64,000 nucleotides of DNA from assembly GCA_018296165.2 (NCBI GenBank), contig JACKQL020000001.1, positions 2,356,001 through 2,420,000 on the forward strand, written 5' to 3'. The notes under the pieces are model-generated. The model worked only from the letters and a program-made list of their open reading frames with translations, made no database searches and was not told the origin of the DNA. Made by a program: the position numbers and the translations under genes. Source of the DNA: Termitomyces sp. T153. Lineage: Eukaryota > Basidiomycota > Agaricomycetes > Agaricales > Lyophyllaceae. This document shows positions 24,263 through 35,879 of this stretch, piece by piece (positions within the stretch are counted from its first letter, which is position 1; each line of letters begins with the position of its first letter).

Positions 24263-27200
24263 GTTATCCTACAAGTAGGGTTGCTCACCAATTCTTTAAC
24301 CCTACTCTGGAGATCTGACAAGTCTCCTCTCAGAGCACAGAGACCAACACAGAGTTCTCAGTATTGTAGAGCTGTTGTAAAAGGACCTCAGTGGATGGAG
24401 ACATAGCATAGCAGACAGTGATGAGCAGATGAGTGGTGGCTGGTGAGCAAAAGAGGACTTGAAAGTCAAGAATTTAAAAAATAGGGTCACATGCCTCTGT
24501 TGATTTACATGTACCATCCAAAAGCAGTATGGCTGCCAAAGAAGGTTGCAGCTTCCAGAGGATTTGATGCTTTGATGAGATTTTGATGGCTGCCAAAAAA
24601 GATTGATGCCTTCCAAAGAATCTGATCCTCTATGAAGAATTCTAATGCATTCCCAAGCATGCATCTAAAAAAAATATGACCAATATGATGTGTTCTCCAT
24701 TGATTTTGTTCAACTGGCATAATGCTGTGTTTCTGCTGTTCCTTGATTGTTATTTCTGCAGTTAAAATAGATCTTCATATCACTTTTCATTTAAGTGGCT
24801 TGTTGCCAATAGTGGTACTAGCTTTGGCCACCCACTGTCTTCTCAGTAGCTTTCTGATAGTGCTGGGCAGATATGTTTCTGAGAGTGGATTTTGTCACAA
24901 GTGGTGGCAGCTGGTCATGAGAAATAGCCAGTGGCTAGACCCCCTGCCAGTCTGCTAACACCAGCAGATTTTAGTGTTGAGTAGGGCCAGTCACTGTTAA
25001 ATGTAATTGCAATGGACCTAGTAGTAATTAGCAGCTCCAAATCCTAGTTGAAGGACTCCACTGGATATGTATAATATGGCACAATGTACAGCCTCCATGG
25101 CACCTGTATAACATGCTACATTGTGGGGGCTCCACTATGGTATAGTGGACTCTACCAGTGATGACAATCCAAAGTGTGCTCTGCTATATTATAGGACACA
25201 CTACATATGTATGTGTCTATATGTCATGCAAGTACAAGCTTCTCAGGTGGCAGCTAGTGCAATGGCTGCCTCAGACCTAGGAAGCAACAATGATGATAAT
25301 ATTGCAGTATCTAAGAGGTGTACCTTAGAAAGCAACTCAGATGACAATGACACTGCATGTCATCATAAGAAGAGGCACTTGTTCTCTTTGAATCTCCCTC
25401 TACCAAGTGAGTAGTTATGTTTGTAGACACTGTACAGTACTGAATAGACTTTGGATCTCCCTGCACTAGTTGTGTGATTGAGCCACAGCCTCCAGAGGTT
25501 GCCCTTACACTAGGCAAGTCAGGGGGAATGGCATGTGATAGTAAGAAACCCAAAATATAGCTAAAGTCAACATCTGGAATGACAGTCAGTATGCTGGTTA
25601 CTAGGGTGCTGTGTAGTAAGTAAATAAAACTAAATCAAGTAGCAAGAAAGCTATGCCAATAACACCAAGAAAAGAAATATGATCAGTGACTTTGCTAGGA
25701 GGTTGCTAGAGATTGCTAGTTGTCATAGAGAGAAAGTTGTCCAATGGGTTAAGAGTCTAGGCCACATGTGACAAAGTCATGTGACTGTTATGTCATGTAG
25801 AAACCAGTAAGTCTGGAAGTCACCAAAAACATAGGAAATAACAGAAATCAGTGCTTAGCAAGAATAGGGTCTTATTGAGATTTCCATCCTGGTTTGTGCA
25901 GCTTACAATTTACACCTCATAAGTCAAAATTGATTGTAATTCTGTACTATGAAGTATGAAGTAAGGTGCTGCCTTATGTAAGTATGAATAAAAGGGCAGC
26001 ATCATGTGATGCTGCTCAATAATATGTATATAAATGATAATATAGTAAATAACTAGAGTAACAAGGAGGTCTGCTGGACACTCTATTACAATAAAGGAGG
26101 TAACTTAATGCTGTCCAAAGAATATACAGTAGGTAATTGAGCAATGGGTTGATCACTAATGTGCATTAGAGGATGTTGAAAAACTTGACATTGAAAAGAA
26201 AATCTGATGATTAATGTTATGATATGTTATGATTGAGGGAGGGATTAAAATGACATGAATGATAATGAAAATTCTGGGGAGGGGGGGAGGCTATAACTAG
26301 TGGTGGTGGTTGGGGAAGAAGGTGAGGTTGCAGTGCCACCAAAGGAGGATCAGGAATTAGATAAGGTTGGATAGGTTATACTGGGGGCAGTGAAACAAAA
26401 GGTAGAGATAAATCAGGCACAGTGTCTTTCAGAAGATGAACCTGAGGAGAAGGAATTGTTGCCCAATTTTTTTTTAAAAAAAACAGAAGGCATGTGCAAA
26501 ATGGAAATAGTTGAGACAGGTAGAAGATGAGGAATAAAAAGATAGTGAGGTAGGTCATGTACTGAAGGAAGCCATATTGGCATTAGTGTAGGATGTGCAT
26601 TGGGAGCTGAGGATAAACCATGAAGCATGTGAGGAAGATTAATAGATTGAACAGCTAGAGTTTGTGTAGAAGGAGAAAAAGAAGAATTCTCAAGAATTTG
26701 AGGGGTATATGCCCATGAAAACATTGTTTGTATCAATGAGGTTGATTATATGCATCAAGATTGAAGAAATGCAGAGGTGAATCATGATGTGAAAGAGCAG
26801 ACTGAGAGGTGTTACCCTATGAAGTTCCCCTTGGCACCCAGCTGTCAGATGACAATTGAGTAGAGTTTAGGAACAAAGTATGACAAAAGTCAAATGCATC
26901 TCCCATTGTTCTGGAGTAGGTGTTGGAAGACTTTAAGCAAGAGTGGTTGAATGGTGTGATTGCCCTGATGATGTATTGACAGAGGCAAAAATGGAAACAA
27001 AAGCCCAGTAAAGAGGGAACCAAAACCACAAAAAGAGTTGTGGCCCCCAAAAGAATGCCCATAACCTGCCAGCCTGGATACTGAAATATATGCTCAGTAT
27101 CAACTGTGATGGATGAACAGCTAATATATTGCATACCTGTAAGGTCAGAACAAAACTACAGTACATATCAGGGAAAGAATAAAAACATAAAGGAACAAGT

Positions 27201-27311
27201 CTACTCACTGCCTCAGTGTCGAGCGTGATGGATGAACAGCTGAGGAACAGTGAGGAGACGACACAATGTATGTAAGAATGCACGTGACTACAAAGGAAGC
27301 TGACCAACAAA
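24263..27311. other. No gene recognised; decayed, CpG-poor sequence
   Basis: Only short, unconvincing ORFs occur. Visible items are a 9-bp-arm hairpin (GCAGCATCA-TG-TGATGCTGC, about 25996-26015), a G-rich run near 26278-26290, and two copies of GTGATGGATGAACAGCT (about 27109 and 27227). One of the two copies is embedded in CpG-rich sequence and the other is not. The last 100 bases shift back to CpG-containing sequence, marking the edge of the host island. Confidence 0.45.
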
Positions 27312-27319
27312 GTCAACAA

Positions 27320-27905
27320 GGCCCGGAAAGCTCCCGAGAAACCTTAACCACGAAATAGCGGATTTGAGGGGAAATTTTGGCCAAATCTAAGTCCCAACTT
27401 TGCGGATTCGAGGCCTCTGATGAGGCAACCTTGGTCCGTAATATTGTGGATTTGAGGCTCAGCAAGACGAAATTTTTGAGATTTTGACACAAAAATTCTG
27501 AGTATTCTGAGGCAATCTGAGTCCTAATTGAGGTGTATGACAGGTTTGCAACGTAAATTTACGTATCGACTTGTTACATGTGTGATAGCACAACAAATTG
27601 CATTGTTACCCCAATCATCCTCACCTCAGTAATTTCCAGTATGCCTGATGAGGTAAAAACATGAGAAGCTCTCTTGAGCAGGGCGCGAGGATGTTCTGAA
27701 GATTCGCATTCCAGATGGATAGACTCAAGATATAGTTGCACGACCATTAGTGCCAATGTTGAGCGAACAGAAAAAAAAACAATGAAAAAAATGAAAATTT
27801 CCTTTTTAAGATACATGTTTTGCATATGTTGTCCGTTATTGCGGATTTGAGGCCGAGATTTGGGAAATTTCCGGACAAGGTTTCTCGGGAGCTTCCCGGG
27901 GCCTG
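27320..27905. mobile_element. Small non-autonomous inverted-repeat element (MITE-like)
   Basis: A perfect 16-bp inverted repeat (GCTCCCGAGAAACCTT at 27330-27345; reverse complement at 27877-27892) lies just inside the ends GGCCCGG... and ...CCGGGGCC. The element is flanked by a direct repeat GTCAACAA (27312-27319 and 27906-27913), extendable to 13 bp as GTCAACAAGGCCC. A motif GCGGATTYGAGG recurs inside (27356, 27403, 27840; TG-variant near 27445). There is no coding capacity. An 8-bp duplication would fit hAT; a longer one would fit Mutator-like elements. Confidence 0.6.
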
Positions 27906-28187
27906 GTCAACAAGGCCCATGCTGAAGGCACGGTCCATAGCTCGTGGGTTCAACTGTACTCATGTCGTAGGCTACTCTCAGATCCATTTGATCCGATCGA
28001 TGTGGCCAGTCCAGGCCTTACTAGGCGGCCACCTACCTGCAGCCTCGAGGCGCTCATCACAGTAGAGTCAGGAGACCAGCTAACTGATAAGGCGTAGGGA
28101 GTGGAGAACACGAGGGTGAAGCTTGCATAGATAAAAATCCCTCTTTTGTTTCATACCATTTTCCAGCTGCGGTGCAATGAGTAGCTC

Positions 28188-30219
28188 ATGACCGACATTC
28201 TCCTCTCGATTACAACTGGTCTCGCGCTCCGACTGTTCCTCAACAGTCTTGACAATTCATTGGGTCGGTCCGGGCCTGTGCTCGTCGGTCTGTGGGAAGG
28301 TGTAACTGTGCACCATCAGTCCACCAGCTCCTTAAGAATACTTGATCACTATCTTGCCTACGCACTGCGCGTTGCAGTAGACTTCTATTTCATTTCCGAC
28401 CTCCCCCGTGAGCTAATAATTCTCCTTTTCACGGTACTCAGTCTTGTCGCCAGTGAAACTCTTCACCCCACCAGACCACGCCGCGTCCGCCACCGGCGAA
28501 GTTCCCGCCGTTCAGTCCCAACTCATATTCGTCACTGTGTTCCACGGCCTCTGGCTGTATCTTCTTCTCCCATCCGCCCTAGCTGTCCACCTACACCCCC
28601 AAGCATATTTCTTGAAGGAGAATCTGAGTCCAATTTGGCTTACTCTGACAACCTCACCGGAACTTCCGCGGAGAATAATGACAAACTTGAACCTTTCCCG
28701 TTTTCTACTTCAATAATACCACTTCTTACGCCACCATGTACTCTTCTCTCTGAAGTCCGTGATAGCCATGTCGTAGATCGCCTTTCTACCATTGAGGAAC
28801 ATTCCAGCGACGAAGAAGGTACACGACGTTCCATCCTTGAAGCCGTTCATGACACAAGTCACAACCCTTCACATGCATCCTCTGTGACTAAACCACTTCC
28901 CGTGCCTAATTTGACCATCCGATATATCCATGGTGCGACGCCGGCCATGAAGGCTTCATCCCTGGCTGAAGCACCACCTCTGCCAGTCCCAAACATAAGC
29001 ACGAAATACTACATGAGTGAAGATGATGACGGTGATCCGTTACAGACCCCGCCACTCGCAAGCTCTACGCACCGGAATTTTGCGCTCACGGATGACGATG
29101 ACGACGGGCTTACGACACCTGCTCATGAGCTTTCCCCGCTTGTCCTAGAGCATACCCTACTTCAAAGTTTGGGGCAAGTTCCTGACTCTGTGGAAGTACC
29201 TATTCCAAGTACTACCGTTATCGCAACATCGATGGAGGTGGTTACTGCTCAGCCGGTTCCCTCAGCCGTTGAGTACCCTTCCACACCCGTCGTACGCCCG
29301 CAACGTGATCCTGATCCTGCACCAGAGCCAATCTTCAATTCCGGGACTGAAGTGCCCGAAACTCAACCCCAATCAGGACCAGAACTCTGCTCCACTCTTT
29401 CCCCAGGTCGAGCAGTCGAAAGACATGGCCATGACCAGCACGAAACTAATGGCGACTCTGCCCCCGACGGCATCCGCATCGAAGATACAGGGCAGGAAAC
29501 AGAAACGGAAATAGATGCGGCGAGCATGATCTCGTCCCATCCTGCCGCGATCATGTACTCTCGTGCTGAAGTGCTGAGAAGCGAAGCTCGCGCTGCTGAG
29601 GCGGAGCATATACGGCTGAAGAAGGAGTTACAGCACATACATGGGGTCAAGGTGTTGTTTGTGAAGCAACAAATGCAGGAGCAAGAGGATTTAGCAAGGA
29701 GATTACATGGCAAGGCTGCCAAGCGGTTCTTTAAGGGTGAGTGGTGGATGTTGGTTTTATTTTGTGCCATACAGATCTTTCTACCGGCTTGGATAAGAAA
29801 TACCCCTTTAGTTCACCTGATATGTTATTTGTTTTTTTTTCATTGAATGTTATTCCCAAGTTCCCATATTCACCCATCTGTTCTTTGCATAATAGCACGC
29901 AATGATCTCCGTAGACGTCACCCGCACGAAGTCGATGTGCATGGCCTCCGCGTAGCAGAAGCAGTGCAACAAACTGAGCATGCGCTCCGCCATGCATACA
30001 CTAACCAAGCCTCGTTCGTTCGTGTCATTGTCGGTAAAGGCTTACACTCCGCCGGCAAGCCGGTTCTGAAGGAGGCAATCACTAAAATCATGGATAAGTA
30101 TGTCCCTTTCTCCCTGGTAAGAGCTAGATCCTGACAATTTGGGATGTAGGCATGGAATTCCGTGCAGCGTAGATCCGAGAAATGCCGGAGTGTTGGTTCT
30201 GAGCCTTCCCGTATCATAA
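28188..30219 (+). CDS. Smr-domain protein (DUF1771-Smr), host gene, three exons
   Basis: Exons 28188-29736, 29896-30097 and 30150-30219 join in frame to 606 residues ending at TAA. Introns are GTGAGT...AATAG (159 nt) and GTATGT...GTAG with a CTGAC branch site (52 nt). Residues 61-89 form a hydrophobic, possibly membrane-embedded segment. Residues 95-450 are a disordered Ser/Pro/acidic linker. From about 457 a DUF1771-like helical stretch leads into the Smr domain (VDVHGLRV about 529-536, VIVGKGLHS about 560-568, DPRNAGVLVL near the end). Smr domains bind or nick nucleic acids; known eukaryotic relatives act in mRNA quality control or chromatin contexts. The start ATG is the first in frame after a TA-poor leader. 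Codon and CpG use are host-like and there is no sign of decay. The hydrophobic segment is unusual for the family. Confidence 0.85.
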
Positions 30220-31118
30220 GGATGTACTTATAATCACATCTTTGGTCCCTTTTGTTGTTTGCTCCCTCGGCATATTTATAATACATGTATCTTGCTTGGT
30301 TCTGCGGGTTCTATTCCGATGGTATAAGGAAGATGTGAAGCTGGGATAGATTCTCAGCCTGTCCGAGCAGTACCATCATCCGTCCCCGTACGAATAAGAT
30401 AAGACGTTGGCCTGCTGGCACCAACAATAAAGAAGATACTTACATATAGACCTTGTGTAAAGGCGCGCATCAAAGTTACAAAATTGCTCATGTCGGCGCA
30501 AAGTGAAGGTAGCTTTCCGTTGGCTCGTATGCGCTTGGCTAAAGTGAACCTGTGGACTGCCAGATGTGAGAAATTATGCAGTACTGCTTGAAAAATTGCC
30601 CTGAGTATCATTGGATCTTGATGTTTTACAGACATACCAGAGTTGTTATTCAGTGAATGAATGGATGATATCAAACGTAACGTAATAGAGTGTATTTGCA
30701 ACGGCACTTTTCACTAATTGTAAGTCGTGCAAGCGAATAACCACCGAGTGAAAGTTCTCGGCCGTGACTGCCGTGTGCCAATATTACACCCTGGACCCTT
30801 TTTAAAAAGGTCCTCACCACGACCTCACCATTCTCAGCAGCGACGTCCTCAATCCATGGCTAGCAATGTTGCACGCAGCTTGATAGCTGCAAGTTTTCCC
30901 CTACTCTTCCCTACATTACCCCCACCACTTTGCCAGCCTTCTTTCTTGCACATGGGAACACATGTTCCATTAGAGCACAAAGAATTTCACGCATATACGG
31001 CTCGAGAACGTGGGGTGCAAAAGACCACGCCCAACACACGCGTTGCGACACGGTGGTGAGAATCAAAGGTCAAAAAGCAGAAGGAATGTGACAGTATCCC
31101 GTAGCTTGAAAGGAATTA
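30220..31118. other. Convergent intergenic region; weak ORFs only
   Basis: This is CpG-containing host sequence between the Smr gene and the pogo element. A minus-strand frame of 117 codons (30707-30354) has splice-like sites (GGTATGTC near 30620, GTAAGT near 30440) but no recognisable domain. A plus-strand frame starting ATGGCTAGC at 30856, just downstream of CCCTTTTTAAAAAGG (about 30795-30810), is also unrecognised. The motif AGAGTGTATTTGCAAC (30687) recurs inverted beyond the pogo element at 33736. Confidence 0.4.
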
Positions 31119-33647
31119 CAGTAGAACCCCTCCTAACCCATACCCCTTGGTCAATACCTAGAACAATGGGGTATGAGGGGTTATAGTCTATGAGGGAGAC
31201 ATCAAAAAAATCACAAAATTATAAGAAATCACATATATTTGGTTTTCTACTTATTGTAGGTGTATGGTGTGTAATAATTTAGCAGTTTTGAGTGAGAAAG
31301 TCAGTGATCTTTGAAGGGACCATTATTTGAAACTCCTCAAGATGTATCTGCCTTTTAAATGACACCAAAACGCAATCTAAATCATGGGCAATTGGATCTT
31401 CCATACTATCCATGTAGCTCTTGATCAGTGGAAGCTGCTTGAAGAACTTTGTGCCTTGTAGGTCATGCCTGAACTGGTGCATCACTGCTAATGTCATTGT
31501 TTCCACCATTGAAGTCCACAGCTTCTTGGGCTTCTCATGCCTCAGGGACAGCCTTACAGATGTCCACATTGGTTACCTCTTTCATATGGTGAATTTCATC
31601 TGCTGGATTAAGAAGAGCATCAAGTGACATCCTATTTTGAGGTTGAAAGACACCAGTTGATTGCAATTGATTGAGAACTCTTTCAACCTCTTTTTCTACT
31701 TCCACAATTGGGTCAAGCTGGTTGCTGTCTGCATTGAGAAGAGCTGTGACTGGTATGATGGGCTGGTCAGCAGGTTGATTCATGTGAGGAAGGATACCAG
31801 CTTTGCACCAACAGTGTCTGATAGTGGTTGTATCCACCTCATTCCAAGCAGTTTCAGCCAGTTGCATAGCTTCCAGTTGATTGATGTCATAAATTTCAGA
31901 AGAAGTGGCACCAGAATCATACTGATCAATAGCATGTTCAATGTATGAAGTGTGATAGTGTGCCTTGAAACATCTAATGATGCCTTGAGCAATAGGCTGC
32001 ATATGTGCTGTAAGATTGGGTTTGAAATTCTTGACATGGATATTTTGAAGGCCTTCTGGAACAATGTGTCCCAAGAAGTTGTTTTGTAGAAGAAGAATCT
32101 TTTGGTTCTGAGCCTGAAGCTCACCATTCTATTGCAGAAGCTAGTTCTGATAAAGGAAAGTTGTCATCCAGACTTCAGCATTATTGTAGTAGTCAAATCC
32201 AAGCTGAGCACCTGTCTTATTCTGAAATGCATGAGGCTTGTTGGCTTTACCAATGACTGTGGGCTAGAGTTTCTCTGACCCATCTGCATTTGCTGTGAAT
32301 GCATAGGTCAGACAGACTTTCTTTCCTTTTACACCTGAGTGTTGCCTGTCTGATAAGCCTCAATCTGGTGGCATCCTGTCAAAATGTTTAAATTAAGTGC
32401 CAATCAATGAAAGAATTGACATTAATACATACATATGCATAGAATAATCCAGTTTCATCCATGTTGAAAATATTCCTCAACTCATAACCACATTCAAGGA
32501 TGAGCTCCTGGATCTGCTGCCATTCAGTTTCCACTACTTTTGCACTTGCAGAGCCAGCTTCACCATGCCAATGAAATTGTTACAAGTTTGCATGAGTTTT
32601 GAAATGTGCCAGCACTCATCATCTGGAATGCCTACTAAGTCCACAAACTGTTTTCACTACACATGTAGAACATCTCCAGTAAGAAGAATGCCTTCTGTCA
32701 TTGCCTTGGAGACCCAAAGATGCATCATTTCAGTCACTTCCAGATGCTGTGTTTGATGCAGCCATTTTGCTAAGTGATCTGCATTAGAGTCAGCCTCTGC
32801 CCATCATTCCCACCATTTTGCTCCTTCCTTAACCCAGAAAGAGATTAGAGGCTGTTTGATAACAAGATTGAGGTAAAGGGGTGCAAAATGTTTGGCCATT
32901 TCTGACTGATTCTTGCCATTGGCATGATACCAGTTCAAAATCTTGATGCACTGATCCAGAGTTGCAACTGCCTTCTTTGTAAAGATGGGTGCTTGTGATT
33001 GCTTCCCATCTTTGGCCTTTGCTGTGATGTCTTTAGGCTTAGACTTGGTTCCTGTAAATACTTCTGTCAACCTGCATAGCTAAAAATAAGAAGATGCCAC
33101 ACATTTATGCTTCTTCCCAAACTCTAGCAAGTTCACCTGCTGCCTCTCTCAGTTTCCTGACCAGACTTCGCTGATGGTCATCTAATTCTGCAAGTCCCCT
33201 CTCATAATCTGCAGCCATCTCTAGAGTGTCCAGAACTGCTATGAAGTCCACAAGATTGCCATCCTTATCCAACCATGCTTCCTCAGAAAATATAGACTTC
33301 TGTGCAGTCAATCAAGCATGAAGATGATCTTTCCTAGCTTTGACCTGATTTTGCAAGGTCTGTAAGTCTTTTTTGAGTACTTCGAGTGGTTTCAGACCCA
33401 TAAGAACACGATAAATTCATTTCAACTCATTTTTGGTGTATGTCACTACATGTAACATTGCAGATGTCATATCAAAACATATCAAAACTATGGGTTGTGT
33501 TGGTCAAAAGGCTATGGGTTATGGGGTATGAGGGGTTCATGGGTTATGGGGTCAAATTTACTGCAAACCGACCTGGTAGATTGGTAATCCTATGGGGTAT
33601 GGGAGGTTATGGGGTACCAGGGATATGGGTTAGGAGAGGTTTGACTG
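31119..33647 (-). mobile_element. Complete Tigger/pogo-type Tc1-mariner element with TA duplication
   Basis: The left end CAGTAGAACCCCTCCTAACCCATA (given here only for its pattern CAGTNNAACCYCTC) matches the inverted right end ending ACTG at 33647, over about 30 bp of near-identity. Both sides are flanked by TA (31117-31118 and 33648-33649), the Tc1/mariner target duplication. Length is 2529 bp, as expected for an autonomous pogo element. Internal sequence is CpG-poor although the element lies in CpG-rich host DNA. Extra copies of the terminal motif (TATGGGGTATGAGGGGTTA) are reiterated in the right subterminal region at 33500-33620. Confidence 0.9.
31279..33311 (-). pseudogene. Tigger/pogo transposase (CENP-B-type HTH plus DDE), inactivated
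   Basis: Minus-strand pieces in order are a coil at 33311-33105, a CENPB-type helix-turn-helix at 33070-32804 (AVATLDQCIKILNWYHANGK...QPLISFWVKEG), and the DDE C-terminal half at 32127-31535 (GLQNIHVKNFKPNLTAHMQP and TTIRHCWCKAGILP). The middle DDE part (32800-32130) is broken by stops. Just before GHIVPEG the catalytic-Asp position reads QNNFLGH where the family has QDNFSGH, so the second catalytic Asp appears mutated to Asn. The HTH would bind the terminal repeats and the DDE core would cut at TA. The transposase sits wholly inside the TA-flanked element. Confidence 0.85.
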
Positions 33648-33796
33648 TAGTGGTCAGTCAAGTTGTCAATCAATCTGTCCATCATTTGTCCCTAATTCCA
33701 GTTCAACTGAGTTCTAGTTCCAGTGTAACAGGTGTTGTAAATACACTCTAATACCCGAGTACGATACACTGCTCTGGCAGTGTGACGTGGACTATA

Positions 33797-35525
33797 TCAA
33801 TTATTTGCTCCATTCGTTGTCCATTTGAGGCAGATTTTAAGAGCAAGGAGAACATGGCGCAGGGATCGAGTCCATGCCTCCTCCTGGTTGAACTGAAGCT
33901 TGACTGACACATCTCCAATTCTATCTTTGATGATCCTGCAACACACATTATCAGCAGAACTTCTCGTCGAACGGAGCGCTCACTGATGAGGAAACTCGAC
34001 GCTCGGATCCTGGGATTTCACATGTTCAATAAGGTGTTTCAGGCAGTCTAGGAAGGCCACCATTGCTATATCAAACCGACGATTATGAAGGAGCCGTCCA
34101 AAATGTAAATCTCCAGAACCGTAAAGCTCGTAAATCGCTTTGTCTCCAGTCGTCTTTTCGATTCGGGAGAATGAACCCATTGGGACGAGTCGATAACTAC
34201 AAGCCCGTGAGGTTTAAAATGGTTGTCATTAGTCTTGAGACTTACTGCTCGAAAGTGTAATCAAGTTTACGAGCAATAGTGTACAGCAACAAGAGAGTCT
34301 GTCCCCAAGCTGCATTGATCTCCGCCCATTCAACCTTGATGGTTTACTTCAGCAGGAAAAGTGCACATGTCATATAGACAACCCACAGGAACTCCAGGGA
34401 CTCGCCCAAGCCGTAGGCCATTTATGGTCCCAAATACACCATCATGTCCGATACAAAAAGCGTCATTGTAGACGTTTGTACGTTCAAGTTTCTCTAGGGT
34501 GGTCATATCCGCCGCGTATGCTGCACGAAGAGAAGCTAGTTGGGCACCTTGCTGCTCGGCAGTCAGTATACGATCGCCGTGAGCTGTCCAGAACCTGTAA
34601 GAGCGCCTCAGTAATGTGAATCTGAGACAGACAGGAAACCAACTCAGCCTCCTCGACTTCCAATGCCTGTTCATCGAGTTGTAACTGTCTTAGTTCCTCA
34701 TCTAGCTGCTGGCGTTCACGTTCCGCCTCTTTGAGCTGCTCTATCGCCAAATGCTCTTCGTGTTTGAGTTTCTCTATTTTCTTCTCAGTCTCCTCTTGGG
34801 ATGGACCTTGCTCTTCTTTTTCACGTTCCTTCCTCACCTCTTTTTCGAAGGCAATATAACCATCCCGCTCACGCCTTGTTTCATCAAGTTGGCGTTCAAG
34901 ATTCTGGAAGAGAATCTGGGTACATTCTGCACAGAGAGGATGGTCGATATCAGTTCGTGAAGAAAGTATGTTGAGAAGACGCGCGGTAGAGCGCAGATGA
35001 TGGGAGAGGGGCGATGGATCATGATCAGGTTCAAATTGTGTAACAGCCTGAACGTCAACAGGGATGCGACGCGTCTTCGAAGACCTTTTCTTCGAATGGA
35101 TTGAAGACGGGACTGAAGACGGGACTGAAGGCGGTATATCCCGTATCACGCTCCCTTGCAAGAGAACAAAAGACTCATTGGGCATTGGTGAATTCGAGAC
35201 AACACCACTTCGTTGCGGTTGCTTCCCTTGTACTCGCGGAAACAAAGTATTGGACGATGCGTTATCATTATATGCCCTTTTCCAGGCATCTATGGCAGAA
35301 AACGAGGAAGGAGATGGTACAGTTGTTACGCCGGTAGCCTGCCGCTGTGAATATGAAGGTGGCAAGGTTGCAGTAATCATGTCATATGTAGACGGTGACA
35401 GGTCAATGAGAGATGAATCGAGCTAAAACAAGCGCAGATATATCTCAACTTGATGCTGAAGTAGGTTTAGGACTCACAGAGAGTGGCTCCTTGCATTGTT
35501 GGCAGAATATTGGCCCAAAGTTCAT
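33797..35525 (-). CDS. ATG6: Beclin-1/Atg6/Vps30 autophagy protein, six exons
   Basis: Exons (minus) 35525-35478, 35422-34644, 34594-34387, 34334-34246, 34196-33984 and 33935-33797 join in frame to 491 residues. Introns are 48-55 nt, all GT-AG; the second has a weak GTTGGT donor and is the least certain. Exon 1 gives the N-terminal zinc pair ([10 protein letters not shown]), continuing [20 protein letters not shown] lies at about residues 98-105, [10 protein letters not shown] near 176-185, a coiled coil at 190-275, and the C-terminal BARA/APG6 fold from about 276 ([58 protein letters not shown] end). Atg6 is the regulatory subunit of the class III PI3-kinase (Vps34) complex, working in autophagosome nucleation and vacuolar sorting. 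No inactivating change is seen. It is convergent with the Smr gene, with the pogo element in the shared 3' gap and a Helitron fragment only about 350 bp upstream. Confidence 0.92.
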
Positions 35526-35879
35526 GGTCGGGGAAATGAAGTAATGCGCTGTTGATGACTGTTTTCTCGAATCGACTACATAGTAAGAACTGACATGACC
35601 TCGGTTTTTGCGACTATGGGTCAGATACCTTAGAGATTCCGGATCTTAATTCTCTGGCTAATCTACGGTTCTACCAAATTTTGTATTTTTTCACGATCGT
35701 AGAGGGATGCCACGAACATACCGATGAGAGGGTCGTTCTCGACGTGGAATGAAACGTGACAGATCTGTGACCCTGCCAAACTTCAGGAGTCACCGGTTGC
35801 GAAGAGTCCAGGCCTTTGCTACTTATTACACCCAGTGTTAGCGCCCAAAAAGGCCACCGAAGCGACCTTCTTTTTCTAT
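35526..35879. promoter_or_regulatory. ATG6 5' flank (CpG-containing host DNA)
   Basis: About 350 bp of host-like sequence separates the ATG6 start codon from the CpG-poor Helitron fragment. It must hold the ATG6 promoter unless transposon sequence is used. A minus-strand TATTTTTTCACG-type AT-rich patch occurs near 35685. No definite TATA box. Confidence 0.4.

Noticed and set aside
25788..26091. A copia-type solo LTR (TGTTATG...TATTACA)
   Set aside because: Ends and an internal TATA-like run are suggestive, but flanking bases show no 5-bp duplication and no second copy is in the window.
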